A DNA stretch of 64,000 nucleotides from Sporanaerobium hydrogeniformans (GTDB lineage: Bacteria > Bacillota > Clostridia > Lachnospirales > Cellulosilyticaceae), in assembly GCF_002735925.1 (NCBI RefSeq), contig NZ_PEDL01000002.1, positions 186,001 to 250,000 on the forward strand. Reading direction: 5' to 3'. Below the pieces are notes generated by a model that searched no databases, had not been told where the DNA came from, and worked only from the letters and a program-made list of their open reading frames with translations. Position 1 is the first letter of the stretch. Every line of letters starts with the position of its first letter. The translations under genes were made by a program, and so were the position numbers. Shown here one piece after another: positions 24,506-34,012 of the stretch.

Positions 24506-25693
24506 TTACTCTTTATCCTTGGAAGCAGCTGATTGAATAAGAAGAGCTTTTATATAGCGACCACTTTCAGTAAGCTCGTTCTCTTGCCAAGGACCAGTGA
24601 AAGAAGCACCGGGATTTAATAGAGCGGAGGTTTCAGGTTTATCACAGAGACTCCAGTTAACCCAACTGATAGTATAATCATCTAAGAGTGCTATCCAATT
24701 ATCACACTCTGTAAAGTTAATAGCTCCATCGCCAGAGGCTTCACAGGTACCAAATTCACTGACAATAAGGGGTAAGCTATATTTATCGCTGGCAATTTGT
24801 AAATAGGTTCTTAAAGTAACTGTATGGGTGGAAGCATAAAAATGAAGGGCATAGAGGCAATTAGTATCTTCGAGAGGATTTTTAGCAGCTGCTAAGATGT
24901 TTTGACACCAAGTGGGTGTACCTACTATAATAATGGATTGATTAGAGTTAGAACGTATGCAAGCTAAAATTTTTTCAGCATAAGGTTTAATTTCTTCCTC
25001 CCATGTGACATTAGGGCCATTAGGTTCATTACATAGTTCAAAGAGGATATTGGGGTAATTTTTATAAAGACGAGAAAAAGCATCAAAGAAAATAGTCGCT
25101 TCTTCAAGATGGGTATTGGGATTGCCATCGGATAAAATATGCCAGTCTACAATAACATAGAGTCCAAGTTCTGTAGCAATTTCTATGCCTTTTTGCATGC
25201 TTTGCTGAAGGAGGAGGGGATTATCAGAATAACCAGAAGTGGTGTCAGTATACATAGCTAAACGAATCACATTCACTTTCCAGTCATCTCTTAAATGTTT
25301 CAAGCTTTTTTCGTTAACAAAGTCTCCAAACCATTGGATGCCATGGGTACTAATACCTCTTAATTGAAAAGGCTTGTTATGGGTATCGAGAAGCTGACGT
25401 CCTTCTATATGTAATGCACCATGTAGTGCTACAGGTGAACCATCGGGAAAAATGGGGGGAGCTAAAGGTATTTCGCTAGAGATGACAAGAGGAGGCGACT
25501 GGTTGGTAGCATTCAACTGTGGATTAATCTCAGGACTGGGTGAAGGCGAAATTTCTAATGGAGAAGAAGAGGACGTGGATTCTGTAGTCGGTGGAGAACT
25601 AGGGGGAACTATAGAGGAGGAAGTATTACAGCCTATGAGAAGAAAGCAGAAACTAGTAAAAAAAATACCTAATATTTTTTGCATTTTAAACAT
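24506..25693 (-). CDS. GH5 endoglucanase (cellulase), lipoprotein
   Basis: A 395-residue secreted enzyme that should cut beta-1,4-glucan chains internally. The N-terminus has a lipobox LLIGC (Cys22), so it is anchored to the outside of the membrane. A Ser/Pro/Thr-rich linker follows (about 24-78). The GH5 barrel (about 95-385) looks like subfamily 2: QLRGISTHGIQWFG, IVDWHILSDGNPN, the acid/base Glu223 in ELCNEPNG, a HFYAST segment, and the nucleophile Glu313 in VSEFGTCEASGDG. No carbohydrate-binding module or dockerin is present. AGGAGG lies six bases before the ATG. It is encoded alone. Confidence 0.94.
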   Translation of the reverse strand: MFKMQKILGIFFTSFCFLLIGCNTSSSIVPPSSPPTTESTSSSSPLEISPSPSPEINPQLNATNQSPPLVISSEIPLAPPIFPDGSPVALHGALHIEGRQLLDTHNKPFQLRGISTHGIQWFGDFVNEKSLKHLRDDWKVNVIRLAMYTDTTSGYSDNPLLLQQSMQKGIEIATELGLYVIVDWHILSDGNPNTHLEEATIFFDAFSRLYKNYPNILFELCNEPNGPNVTWEEEIKPYAEKILACIRSNSNQSIIIVGTPTWCQNILAAAKNPLEDTNCLYALHFYASTHTVTLRTYLQIASDKYSLPLIVSEFGTCEASGDGAINFTECDNWIALLDDYTISWVNWSLCDKPETSALLNPGASFTGPWQENELTESGRYIKALLIQSAASKDKE

Positions 25694-25808
25694 AATGAAC
25701 CTCCTTGAAAAATGATAAGCTTTTTCTTTCTATTTTAGAGCATTTGAGGGATTAATGAGATGATTATTTTGACAACTATAAATAAAAATATTGCACTCTT
25801 TTAAAAAC

Positions 25809-25841
25809 AAAAGATCTCTCTTAGGAAAAGAGAGATCTTTT
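25809..25841. terminator. Perfect palindromic hairpin
   Basis: AAAAGATCTCTCTT pairs with AAGAGAGATCTTTT around AGGAA, giving an almost perfect palindrome with A and T flanks. It could terminate in either direction. It lies in the 356-base gap upstream of the GH5 gene. Confidence 0.65.
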
Positions 25842-25985
25842 GCGCTTGGGTAAGGTGTTTGGCTTCCGAAGGAAGTCAAAGAGATAAGGTTCTTAAAAAT
25901 GATGGATGTAATATAGGGTGTTTGCTTGGATGTCTTGGCATCTTAACGGTTCGGATTAAGATGTAATACTAGTATAACCTACTCT
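25842..25985. other. Intergenic stretch with several small hairpins
   Basis: No gene is seen. Two stem-loops stand out: GGCTTCC with GGAAGTC (one G-U pair) near 25861-25877, and CATCTTAA (25939-25946) with TTAAGATG (25955-25962). The 8-mer GGTGTTTG occurs before each. A small RNA or the wreck of a mobile element are both possible; neither is established. Confidence 0.25.
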
Positions 25986-26049
25986 TTTGTGGTTTATTCA
26001 AACTAATTGTTTTATAATAAATATATTAACGAAAAGAGGAGGGAAGAAG

Positions 26050-26220
26050 ATGGAAAATTATTTCTATAAATGTGAAGTATGTGGTTTTGTGCATTTAATA
26101 CCTGCTTATTGGGTATCCTTTAATCCTGAGAGGATGACGGAGTTTTTACATATTAACAAGGAAACAGGAAGAGAATGTACAAATAGCCAACTCCTTTTAA
26201 TGGACGCCATCAGTGAGTAA
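26050..26220 (+). CDS. Small CxxC protein of unknown function
   Basis: A 56-residue protein, MENYFYKCEVCGFVHLIPAY and onward, with one rubredoxin-like CxxCG knuckle but no second Cys pair; a single Cys occurs later (GRECTNS). It may bind zinc as a dimer. The ATG at 26050 follows GAGGAGGG with good spacing, and an upstream in-frame ATG (25987) has no such site. It lies 24 bases before the DUF2238-like gene and is probably co-transcribed. The family is not recognised. Confidence 0.6.
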   Translation: MENYFYKCEVCGFVHLIPAYWVSFNPERMTEFLHINKETGRECTNSQLLLMDAISE

Positions 26221-26244
26221 AAAAAGTAATTAAGGAGAAAAAAG

Positions 26245-26856
26245 ATGTTGTGGAAAAGAGTAATGACTTATGGTTTTCGTATTCTATTTGTACTAAGTGG
26301 TATATATGAGCTAGTAGTAGGTGATTTTGGTAAGGGAGGACTCCTTTTTGCAAGTCTTCTACTTACTTTTGTACCGGAAATTTTTACAAAACTTTTACAA
26401 GTAAGGGTTACGCCAGGAGCCATAATGAGTTATCAACTTTTTATATTTTGTTCACAATGGCTAGGAACTTATTTAAGATGCTATGATATTTTTTTTTGGT
26501 GGGATATACTCCTGCACTTTACTTCTGGAATTTTATTAGATTATGTGGGACTTTTAGTACTGATGTGTTTAGACAGAGAGCAGCTTTTGATAAAACATAA
26601 AAAATGGTTACTTATTGTACTCTTCATGAGCCTCTTATCACTAGCGGGAGCAGGGATATGGGAAATATTTGAATTTACTTCAGATAGCTTATTAGGTACT
26701 AGGACACAACTAGGAAGTTTACAAGATACGATGGAGGATATTGTTTATGGCACATTGGGAGCAGCTCTTTATAGTATGTATATGTACTTAGCTATCCATA
26801 AAGGAAAAAGAACAGCTATAGAGACATTACAAATGTATAATGAAAAAGAAGTATGA
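26245..26856 (+). CDS. DUF2238/YjdF-like membrane protein
   Basis: A 203-residue protein with about six membrane segments. It has the marks of the DUF2238 family: FFWWDILLHFTSGILLDYVG, then AGAGIWEIFEFTSDSLLGT and LQDTMEDIVYGTLGA. The conserved Trp, His, Glu and Asp residues would lie in the membrane. The function of the family is unknown. AAGGAG precedes the ATG. It follows the small CxxC gene closely. Confidence 0.75.
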   Translation: MLWKRVMTYGFRILFVLSGIYELVVGDFGKGGLLFASLLLTFVPEIFTKLLQVRVTPGAIMSYQLFIFCSQWLGTYLRCYDIFFWWDILLHFTSGILLDYVGLLVLMCLDREQLLIKHKKWLLIVLFMSLLSLAGAGIWEIFEFTSDSLLGTRTQLGSLQDTMEDIVYGTLGAALYSMYMYLAIHKGKRTAIETLQMYNEKEV

Positions 26857-26894
26857 TTTTTGAAAAATTGATTTTAAAAATAAATAAAAAATGT

Positions 26895-26943
26895 AAAGAG
26901 AGAGTTAGAGTAGAAATTTAGAGACTTATAACTCTTTCTTTTA
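26895..26943 (+). terminator. Terminator after the DUF2238-like gene
   Basis: AAAGAGAGAGTTA pairs with TAACTCTTTCTTT with one mismatch, and T residues follow. It ends the two-gene unit. Confidence 0.65.
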
Positions 26944-27005
26944 TTATTTATAAATTGTTGATATAGTAAGAGTATAGAAATTCGAAAAGAGAAAGAGGAA
27001 GAAAA

Positions 27006-28917
27006 ATGATTTTATTATCAGCACAAGGACTAAAAAAAAGTATATGGTGAAAAGGTTTTATTTAGTGATCTTTCATTAAGTATAGATAGTCAAGATAAAA
27101 TTGGTATTATTGGGATTAATGGCACAGGTAAAAGTAGCTTTTTGAAAATTTTAGCAGGTATAGAAACTCCTGATGCAGGTGAAATGGCTACTTCTAATGA
27201 GCTAACTATGGAGTATTTACCTCAAAATCCTATTTTTGATGAAGACTCTACTGTTATTGAACAAATTTTTAAAGGGGAATCTCCTGTAATGAAGGTACTA
27301 TGTGCTTATGAGGAAACAATAGAGGCTATTAATAAAACACCAGATAATGAAGCTTTGCAACAGAAATTAATAATGCTAAATGGACAAATGGACGCTTTGG
27401 ATGCATGGCAGCTAGAAAGTGAGGCAAAAGCAATACTCATGCAGCTAGGCATTACTCAATTTAGTCAAAAGGTTAAGGAACTTTCTGGGGGACAACGAAA
27501 AAAGGTTGCTCTTGCAGGGGTACTTATTCGCCCTTGTAATTTACTGATTTTAGATGAGCCTACTAACCATTTAGATAATGCAACGATTGACTATTTAGAA
27601 GAAAAATTAAAGGCTAAAAAAACAGCTCTTCTTATGGTGACTCATGACCGCTATTTCTTAGACCGGGTAGCTAATAAGATTGTGGAGTTAGAAGAGGGAA
27701 AGCTATATCGTTACGAAGGTAACTATGAAGCTTTTTTAGAGCAAAAACAATTACGAGAAAGTATAGAAGAACGTCTACGTGAGAAAAGATCTACTCTTTA
27801 TAAAAAGGAATTGGAATGGATGCGTAAAGGTGTAGAAGCTAGGCGTACTAAGCAAAAAGCAAGACAAGATCGTTTTTATGAACTAGAAGAAAGTTTAGGT
27901 AGTAATGGCAAGCAAAATTTAGAAGTAGGCCTTAGTACGAGTCGATTAGGTAAAAAAATTATTGAACTTAAAGAAGTTAATAAGGCTTATGGTGACCAAA
28001 CAGTTGTTAAAGACTTTACGTACACCGTTCTTCGAGGAGACCGTATTGGGATTATAGGTAATAATGGCATAGGTAAATCCTCTTTACTTAATTTAATAAG
28101 TCAAACAATCTCTTGCGATACAGGAGAGATTCAAATAGGAGAAACTGTTAGGATAGGATATTATACACAAGAGAGTAAAGACCTAAAAGAGGATATGCGT
28201 GTTATAGATTTTATCAAAGAAAAGGCGGAGTTTATCAAAGCAGCGGATGGAACCTTGGTTTCTGCGAGCAAAATGTTAGAGCGTTTTCTGTTCCCACCTT
28301 ATATGCACTATACACCTATTGGGAAGTTATCAGGAGGAGAACGTAGACGTCTTTATCTGCTGCATGTACTAATGGAAGACATAAATGTACTCCTCTTAGA
28401 TGAGCCTACTAATGATTTAGATATTTATACCTTACAGGTTTTAGAGAATTATGTAGAGGAGTTTGATGGGCCTGTCATTGCAGTATCACATGATCGTTAT
28501 TTTTTAGATCGTATGGCAGAAAAGATTTTTGCCTTTGAAGGACAAGGAAAGATTGTGAACTGTCCAGGTAACTATAGTGATTATAGAGCACGTCAGATAC
28601 CAATAAGTGAAATAAAAGAAGACATTCAAAAATCTATTAAAGAAGGAAATGCACTTTATAAAGAGCAAAAGGCACAAGCAGCTGCCCAAAAGTTAAAAAT
28701 GAGTTTTAAAGAAAAGATGGAATATGAAAAGATTGAAGAAGAAATAGAAAACCTAGAAGGTAAACTACAAGAAGTAGAAGAAGCAATGACTAAAAATGCA
28801 ACCAACTTTAATAAATTACAAGAACTAACAAATAAAAAAGAAGAATTAGAAAGTGAGCTGGAGTATAAGATGGAACGATGGGAATATTTAAGTGAACTTC
28901 ATGAAAAAACAAGATAG
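27006..28917 (+). pseudogene. ABC-F ATPase (Uup-like) with N-terminal frameshift
   Basis: The gene opens MILLSAQGLKK at 27006, then a run of eight A (27032-27039) shifts the frame and TGA follows at 27048-27050. With seven A the frame reads LKKVYGEKVLFSDLSLSI and continues without a break to 28917, about 636 residues. The body has GINGTGKSS, LSGGQRKKVALAG and LLILDEPTNHLD in domain 1, and GNNGIGKSS, LSGGERRRLYLL and LLLDEPTNDLD in domain 2. A C-terminal coiled coil (from about 28710) is like the Uup DNA-binding tail. Both ATP sites look intact. The lesion is a single extra base in a homopolymer, so it may be a sequence error, a slippage site or a real mutation. A start at the TTG 27142 would lose the first P-loop. 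Confidence 0.88.
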
Positions 28918-28973
28918 TAAGATTTTTAAGTTAACATAGCAAAGAGGTAACCAGTTAAAATAGGAGGGATTCT

Positions 28974-29819
28974 ATGAAAGCATTGCAAAATGTTTTAATG
29001 GGAGATTTAGCATTCTTTCAAGCACTTATCTATAGTCTAATAGGACTCATCATTTTGTTAATATTACGCCTTGCCACTAAAAAGCTATTTTGTAAAAAGT
29101 GTGAAGATGTTTTTAAGGATTATAAGAGGAGGAAATATTTTAATAATTTATATTTGGTAATATACATCATTTCCCTGCTCTTTATTTGGTATAAATCCTC
29201 CTCAGATATATTAGCCTTTTTAGGTATTTTTTCCGCAGGTTTAGCCATTGCTATGAAGGATGTAATTATTAATAGTATCAGTGGTTTTTATATTTTAAGT
29301 ACAAAACCTTTTCAAGTAGGGCAGCGCATAGAAGTAGCAGGTCAAATAGGAGATGTCATTGATATTGGTTTTTTTGAGTTTAAGCTTTTAGAGGTAGGAC
29401 ATCGCATGGGAGGAGAACAAAGTACAGGACGCATTGTACACTTGCCTAATGCTATTCTTTTTAGCTCACCACTTGCCAATTATGATAAGGGCTTTCAGTT
29501 TATTTGGAATGAACAACAAGTTAGTTTAAGTTTAGATAGTAACTGGGAACTTGCTAAGGTGTTTTTTTATGAAATTTTACAAAGGCATATTTTGGATGAT
29601 CAAGAAGAAGCGAAGGAACAGATTGCTTCTGCTGGAAGTAAATATCTTATTTATTATAACAATTTAGATCCTATCATTTATACAGAAGTTAAAGATGGAA
29701 AGATTGTGTTTTTCTTACGTTATTTGTGTAAACCACGTCAAAGACGTACACTAGAGCATTTGATATGGGAAGATATTTTAAAAGAAGTACGTGGGAGGAC
29801 GGATATTCATCTTGTCTAA
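28974..29819 (+). CDS. MscS family mechanosensitive ion channel
   Basis: A 281-residue membrane protein. Hydrophobic helices lie at about 12-33, 58-72 and 80-105. The pore-lining third helix reads FLGIFSAGLAIAMKDVIINSISG, with the Gly/Ala pattern and the DxxxNxxxG that mark MscS. The beta domain has FQVGQRIEVAGQIGDVIDIG, GRIVHLPNAILFSSPLANY and then a cytoplasmic cage domain. It releases solutes on hypo-osmotic shock. TAGGAGGG precedes the ATG. It follows the ABC-F gene by 56 bases. Confidence 0.92.
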   Translation: MKALQNVLMGDLAFFQALIYSLIGLIILLILRLATKKLFCKKCEDVFKDYKRRKYFNNLYLVIYIISLLFIWYKSSSDILAFLGIFSAGLAIAMKDVIINSISGFYILSTKPFQVGQRIEVAGQIGDVIDIGFFEFKLLEVGHRMGGEQSTGRIVHLPNAILFSSPLANYDKGFQFIWNEQQVSLSLDSNWELAKVFFYEILQRHILDDQEEAKEQIASAGSKYLIYYNNLDPIIYTEVKDGKIVFFLRYLCKPRQRRTLEHLIWEDILKEVRGRTDIHLV

Positions 29820-29852
29820 AAGGTCAAATATAGCGTATAGCGAAGAGTTACG

Positions 29853-29898
29853 AAATAAAGTGGACACGGCAAATTGTTTTGACGTGTCCACTTTATTT
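29853..29898. terminator. Strong bidirectional terminator
   Basis: AAATAAAGTGGACACG pairs with CGTGTCCACTTTATTT over 16 bases. It stands between the convergent mscS-like and transporter genes. Confidence 0.88.
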
Positions 29899-29924
29899 GG
29901 ATTAAATAGATGATCAGTCAGAGA

Positions 29925-31289
29925 TTAGGCTTGTACACCCAGTAAAAGAGCAATCATCAAAATGAGGATAGTTGGTGGAATAACCCATTTCAATAAGAAA
30001 AAGAAGAAATGATCCACTGTATTAGCTTCATGGCCACCTTTGGCAAGTTCTTTGTTGAAAGCGTTTTTTTTCCATACCCAGCCTACAATGATAGCTGTGA
30101 AAACAGCTACTAAAGGAATAGTAATATTATTGGTTAAGTAATCCAAGCTGTCAAAGAAGGACTTCCCTGTAATCGTGATAAAGGAAAGAGGACCTTCTCC
30201 ACCAATAATAAGAGCACTTCCTAAGCTGATTGCAGCTACAACTACGGCTGTAGCTTTTTTCCGAGACCACTTAGTTTTTTCTTCAATGTAGGTAATCTGA
30301 ATCTCAAGCATAGAAACAAGAGAAGTAAGGGCAGCCACAAAAATCATTAAAAAGAAAAGAGCGCTAAAAAGTTGTCCACCTGGCATTTTGAGAAAAACTT
30401 GCGGCAATGACATAAAGATAAGTGCAGGACCTGCTGTAGGTTCTAAGTTGTAGGTAAAAACAGCAGGAAAAATGAGCAATCCAGAAAAAAGAGCGATAAT
30501 GGTATCGGCAATCACTACTTGTGCTCCAATACTACGAATATTTTCTTTCTCTGAAATATAACTACCATAGGTAATAAGTGCACCCATACCTAAACTTAGT
30601 GAGAAAAAGGCTTGCCCAATAGCACTGATGATAACAGATGGAGTAATAGAACTAAAGTCAGGCTGAAATAAGAAGGAAATGGCTCCTTTAAAGCCGGGTA
30701 AAGTAGTGGAATAACCAATAAGTACAAGAAAAAGGATAAATAAAACAGGCATGAGTAGTTTGGAATACTTTTCAACACCCTTTTGGATTCCCATAGCATT
30801 GATAAAGCCTGTTGCGCAAACAGCTATTAAAGCAAGAATTAAAGGAAGCCACATAGAGGAACTCATGGTGTTAAAAACCATATCAAAATAAGTAGCAACT
30901 TCTATACCTACTGGTATATGATAAAGCTTACCAGTGAGGGTTGTAACAAAATAATAAATAACCCAGCCTGTAATCATAATATAAAAGGTTGAAATGAGGA
31001 AAACTGTAAGAACAGCAACAACACCTATAATGTTCCAAGCTTTTTTACTAGTCACCACGCCAAATGTATCTACTGCATTGGTACGTGCCTTTCGTCCCAT
31101 AGCAAACTCTGCACAAATAAGAGGAAAGCCCATTAAAAGAATGGCTAATAAATAAATGATAATAAAAGCACTTCCACCATATTTACCAGCCATATAAGGG
31201 AATTTCCAAATATTTCCCAATCCAATGGCAGAACCTGCAGCAGCAGCAACAATACCTATTTTTGAAGCAAATGTATCTCTATTATGCAT
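29925..31289 (-). CDS. Neurotransmitter:sodium symporter family transporter
   Basis: A 454-residue transporter of the NSS/SNF family (LeuT-like), which takes up amino acids or tryptamine-type compounds with sodium. The first helix reads IGIVAAAAGSAIGLGNIWKFPYM, with the unwound GSAIGLGNIWKFP substrate and sodium site. GFPLICAEFAMGRKAR follows, a family hallmark. About eleven to twelve membrane helices are visible. AAAGAAGG precedes the ATG. It is encoded alone, with a shared terminator downstream. The exact substrate cannot be told. Confidence 0.92.
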   Translation of the reverse strand: MHNRDTFASKIGIVAAAAGSAIGLGNIWKFPYMAGKYGGSAFIIIYLLAILLMGFPLICAEFAMGRKARTNAVDTFGVVTSKKAWNIIGVVAVLTVFLISTFYIMITGWVIYYFVTTLTGKLYHIPVGIEVATYFDMVFNTMSSSMWLPLILALIAVCATGFINAMGIQKGVEKYSKLLMPVLFILFLVLIGYSTTLPGFKGAISFLFQPDFSSITPSVIISAIGQAFFSLSLGMGALITYGSYISEKENIRSIGAQVVIADTIIALFSGLLIFPAVFTYNLEPTAGPALIFMSLPQVFLKMPGGQLFSALFFLMIFVAALTSLVSMLEIQITYIEEKTKWSRKKATAVVVAAISLGSALIIGGEGPLSFITITGKSFFDSLDYLTNNITIPLVAVFTAIIVGWVWKKNAFNKELAKGGHEANTVDHFFFFLLKWVIPPTILILMIALLLGVQA

Positions 31290-31585
31290 TTTGCACCTTC
31301 TTTCAAGTTTTTAGTTTAGTTTGAACGGCTTTATTATATAAGGTTTTAGCTATAAATACAATTTAAGATTTTTATTTCTAAATTAGAAGTTTATTTTATA
31401 TATTTGGAAACAAGAAGGATGAAAAGATAGAATGTGGTAATTATATAAATTTTATTATAAAAAATTGAACTATAGGAGTGGTTATAAATTATTGCATAAA
31501 AACTTTTAAATATACTATATTTTTGAGCTTAAAGTGTGTATAATAATAGAGGTATATTGAGAGATAATTAAGGAGGAATACAAAG

Positions 31586-32737
31586 ATGGATGAAAATAAT
31601 CTCACCATGGCTGACTTGATGGCAGAAATTGATAAGTCAATGACACGTATATATAGAGGTGACATTCTTAAAGCAAAAGTAGCTTTAGTACAAGATGGAG
31701 GTGTGGTAGTTAATATTGGCTATCATACAGACGGACTCATTCCTTGGAATGAATATTCTTATGAAGATGTTGCAAAAGAAGATATTGAGATCGGTGCTGA
31801 ATTTGAAGTGCTTGTTATGAAAGTAGATGATGGTGAAGGGAATGTACTTGTTTCTAAAAGACGTGCAGAAGCTGAAACAGCTCTTGAAGATGTTAAGGTT
31901 TTAGCAGATAGCAAAGAAACCTTTACAGTACGTATCAAAGAAGTAGTTAAAGGTGGTGTGGTTGCACCTGTTAAAGGGTTAAGAGCCTTTATCCCAGCTT
32001 CTCAAATTAGTAATACATATGTTGAAGATCTTTCAAAATATGTAGGTCAAGATGTAGAAGTAGAAATCATTGAATTTATTCCAAAAACTAAAAAGCTTGT
32101 ATTATCAGGTAAACGCATTGCTACTGAAAAAGCTGAAGTGCTTAAAAAAGAAAAGCTTGCTCAGTTGGTAGAGGGTGAAAAATATGCAGGGACAGTTACT
32201 AAACTGATGCCATATGGTGCTTTTGTGGATTTAGGTGGTGTAGAAGGTTTAGTTCATAATACAGATTTATCATGGGTACGTATTAAACATCCTTCAGATG
32301 TAGTAAAAGAAGGTGAGAAAGTAGAAGTAACTGTACTAGGTGTTAATCTTGAAACAGGTAAAATTTCTCTTCGCCTTAAGGATATTACTGCTGATCCATG
32401 GCAATTAGAAGTTGTTAATCTTGAAAAGGATCAAGTGGTAACAGCTAAAATTACACGCTTTACAAGTTTTGGTGCTTTTGCGGCACTTAGTGCAAATGTA
32501 GAAGGACTTATCCATATTTCGCAGATATCAGAAAAACGTATTAAAACGGCTGATGAAGCATTAGAAATGGGACAAGAAGTAAAAGTAAAAATTCTTAACA
32601 TTGATAAAGAAAATAAAAAGATTTCTCTTAGTATGAAAGAAGTAGCGGAAGAAGTAGATAATAGTGAAATTGAACACTATATGACACAAGAAGATGACAA
32701 TGCAAAATTAGGCGATGTTTTAGGAAATGTATTCTAA
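31586..32737 (+). CDS. rpsA: 30S ribosomal protein S1-like (four S1 domains)
   Basis: A 383-residue RNA-binding protein with four S1 (OB-fold) repeats at about 20-92, 108-178, 192-262 and 278-350. Clear S1 signatures are VNIGYHTDGLIPWNEY, VKGLRAFIPASQI, MPYGAFVDLGGVEGLVHNTDLSW and TSFGAFAALSANVEGLIHISQI. The first repeats are more diverged. Firmicute S1 proteins of this length usually help translation initiation of some mRNAs or act in stress, and are shorter than the six-domain E. coli S1. AAGGAGG lies before the ATG. The 296-base gap upstream (31290-31585) is AT-rich; TATAAT at 31539-31544 may be its -10. Confidence 0.9.
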   Translation: MDENNLTMADLMAEIDKSMTRIYRGDILKAKVALVQDGGVVVNIGYHTDGLIPWNEYSYEDVAKEDIEIGAEFEVLVMKVDDGEGNVLVSKRRAEAETALEDVKVLADSKETFTVRIKEVVKGGVVAPVKGLRAFIPASQISNTYVEDLSKYVGQDVEVEIIEFIPKTKKLVLSGKRIATEKAEVLKKEKLAQLVEGEKYAGTVTKLMPYGAFVDLGGVEGLVHNTDLSWVRIKHPSDVVKEGEKVEVTVLGVNLETGKISLRLKDITADPWQLEVVNLEKDQVVTAKITRFTSFGAFAALSANVEGLIHISQISEKRIKTADEALEMGQEVKVKILNIDKENKKISLSMKEVAEEVDNSEIEHYMTQEDDNAKLGDVLGNVF

Positions 32738-32752
32738 GCTTATAGGAATAAT

Positions 32753-32785
32753 GAGAACCTCTAGATTCTAGGGGTTCTTTTTTGC
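32753..32785 (+). terminator. Terminator after the S1 gene
   Basis: AGAACCTCTAGA pairs with TCTAGGGGTTCT (allowing one G-U-type mismatch) and is followed by TTTTTTG, 15 bases after the stop codon. Confidence 0.85.
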
Positions 32786-32862
32786 TTATGAGTTTGTTGT
32801 AGGAAAAAGGGGAAAAACATGCTATCATTAAAGAAAAATAAAAAAGAGGGCGAGGAGGAGAA

Positions 32863-34002
32863 ATGCAATTCCTTAAGAATTTTTTGCGAAGTAGAAAGGC
32901 AAAAAGTAGTGTTGTAGTAGATATGCCTATACGGACGATAGAACAACTTTTTGAAGAATTAGGGGAATTATTTGTTAAAAAGAAACGCATAGAGGAGTAC
33001 ATAGGAGATTTAGAGAGAAGAGAGCAGGAAATTAAGAAGTTTGATGCCCTTAAAAAGGAAGATAGGGAACGATTAAGTCTTTTAGCAAGTAGGGCAAAAG
33101 ATCTGGAGGAGAAGAAGCAAAGTTTAAAAGGTCGACTCATTAAAAATAACAAGTCTCTCTTTATTGTTTCTCAATATGAAGCCCAAATACCCGAACTCAT
33201 TCATGAAATTCAACAGTGTGAAAAAAAGAAAAGAGAATCTGAGAGAAATATGTATTATCTTGAAGAGGAAAGAGAAGAACTTTTAGAAGAAAGAGAGGCA
33301 CTTTTAAAAGGTTATCACTTTCTTAAAATATTTAGTATTGTTTTTATTGTAACAATTGGAATAGGGCTTTTGATGACATTTGGTTATATGCAGGCTTTAA
33401 GAGAAAAAACATGGGTGTATTTAAGTGGCTTTGGATCGATACTAGTTCTTTTTGTAGGAGGACTTATTTATGCCAAGGAACATATTGAAAAAGAGTTAAA
33501 TAAAAATGCTATTTTGCAACAAAAAGCAGCTCGCTATATGAACAAGACTAAAATTCGTTATTTTCATCAAGTCCGCTATTTGAATTTCCAGTATGATAAG
33601 CTAGGGGTAGATAGTGCTGCTAAATTAGAGATGTATTATAGTCGTTATCTTAAGAATAAGGATAATGAGAAGAAGTATACAGGCTTTAATCGTACGCTTT
33701 CAGAAATTGAGGAAGAAATGCTTGCCATTATCAAGAGTAAAGGCATTGCTATTACGTATATTGAAAATTTATCAGACTGGCTTTTAACCAATAAAAAAGT
33801 AAGTAGTTTAAAAACATTGGAAGCAGATAAAGAAAAGACCCTAGAGCAGCTTCAAATAATTGAGGGCTATGAAGAGGATTTATGGAAGGAAATTTTTGCT
33901 CTGCAAGAAGAACCAGAAGCAAGAGACTTTATTAATAATAAGCTCAAAGAATACAATAGGCGTATAAGTATGCCTCTTGACAAATTAGTAAAAGATGCCT
34001 AA
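32863..34002 (+). CDS. Coiled-coil membrane protein of unknown function
   Basis: A 379-residue protein that I do not recognise. Residues about 25-145 are a charged coiled coil rich in Glu, Lys and Arg. Two membrane helices follow at about 150-172 and 182-205 (FSIVFIVTIGIGLLMTFGYM and a second GFGSILVLFVGGLIYA). The C-terminal 170 residues are again helical and charged. Both long arms should lie on the same side of the membrane. It could be a scaffold or a cell-envelope organiser, but that is a guess. AGGAGG precedes the ATG. The promoter of the valS leader begins inside its last codons. Confidence 0.65.
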   Translation: MQFLKNFLRSRKAKSSVVVDMPIRTIEQLFEELGELFVKKKRIEEYIGDLERREQEIKKFDALKKEDRERLSLLASRAKDLEEKKQSLKGRLIKNNKSLFIVSQYEAQIPELIHEIQQCEKKKRESERNMYYLEEEREELLEEREALLKGYHFLKIFSIVFIVTIGIGLLMTFGYMQALREKTWVYLSGFGSILVLFVGGLIYAKEHIEKELNKNAILQQKAARYMNKTKIRYFHQVRYLNFQYDKLGVDSAAKLEMYYSRYLKNKDNEKKYTGFNRTLSEIEEEMLAIIKSKGIAITYIENLSDWLLTNKKVSSLKTLEADKEKTLEQLQIIEGYEEDLWKEIFALQEEPEARDFINNKLKEYNRRISMPLDKLVKDA

Positions 34003-34005
34003 AAT
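33977..34005 (+). promoter_or_regulatory. Promoter of the T-box/valS transcript
   Basis: TTGACA (33977-33982) and TAAAAT (34000-34005) are exactly 17 bases apart, a near-perfect sigma-A promoter. The -35 is inside the end of the upstream coding region. Transcription would begin near 34012, at the base of the T-box leader. Confidence 0.75.
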
Positions 34006-34012
34006 ATGAAGT

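Noticed and set aside
25939-25962. T-arm-like sequence (GGTTCGGAT) suggesting a tRNA
   Set aside because: The loop is nine bases and no anticodon or acceptor stem can be drawn around it.
32628-33152. Minus-strand frame across the S1 gene end and coiled-coil gene
   Set aside because: It spans a terminator and two plus-strand genes and is Ser/Leu/Phe-rich, typical of antisense to Lys/Glu-rich proteins.
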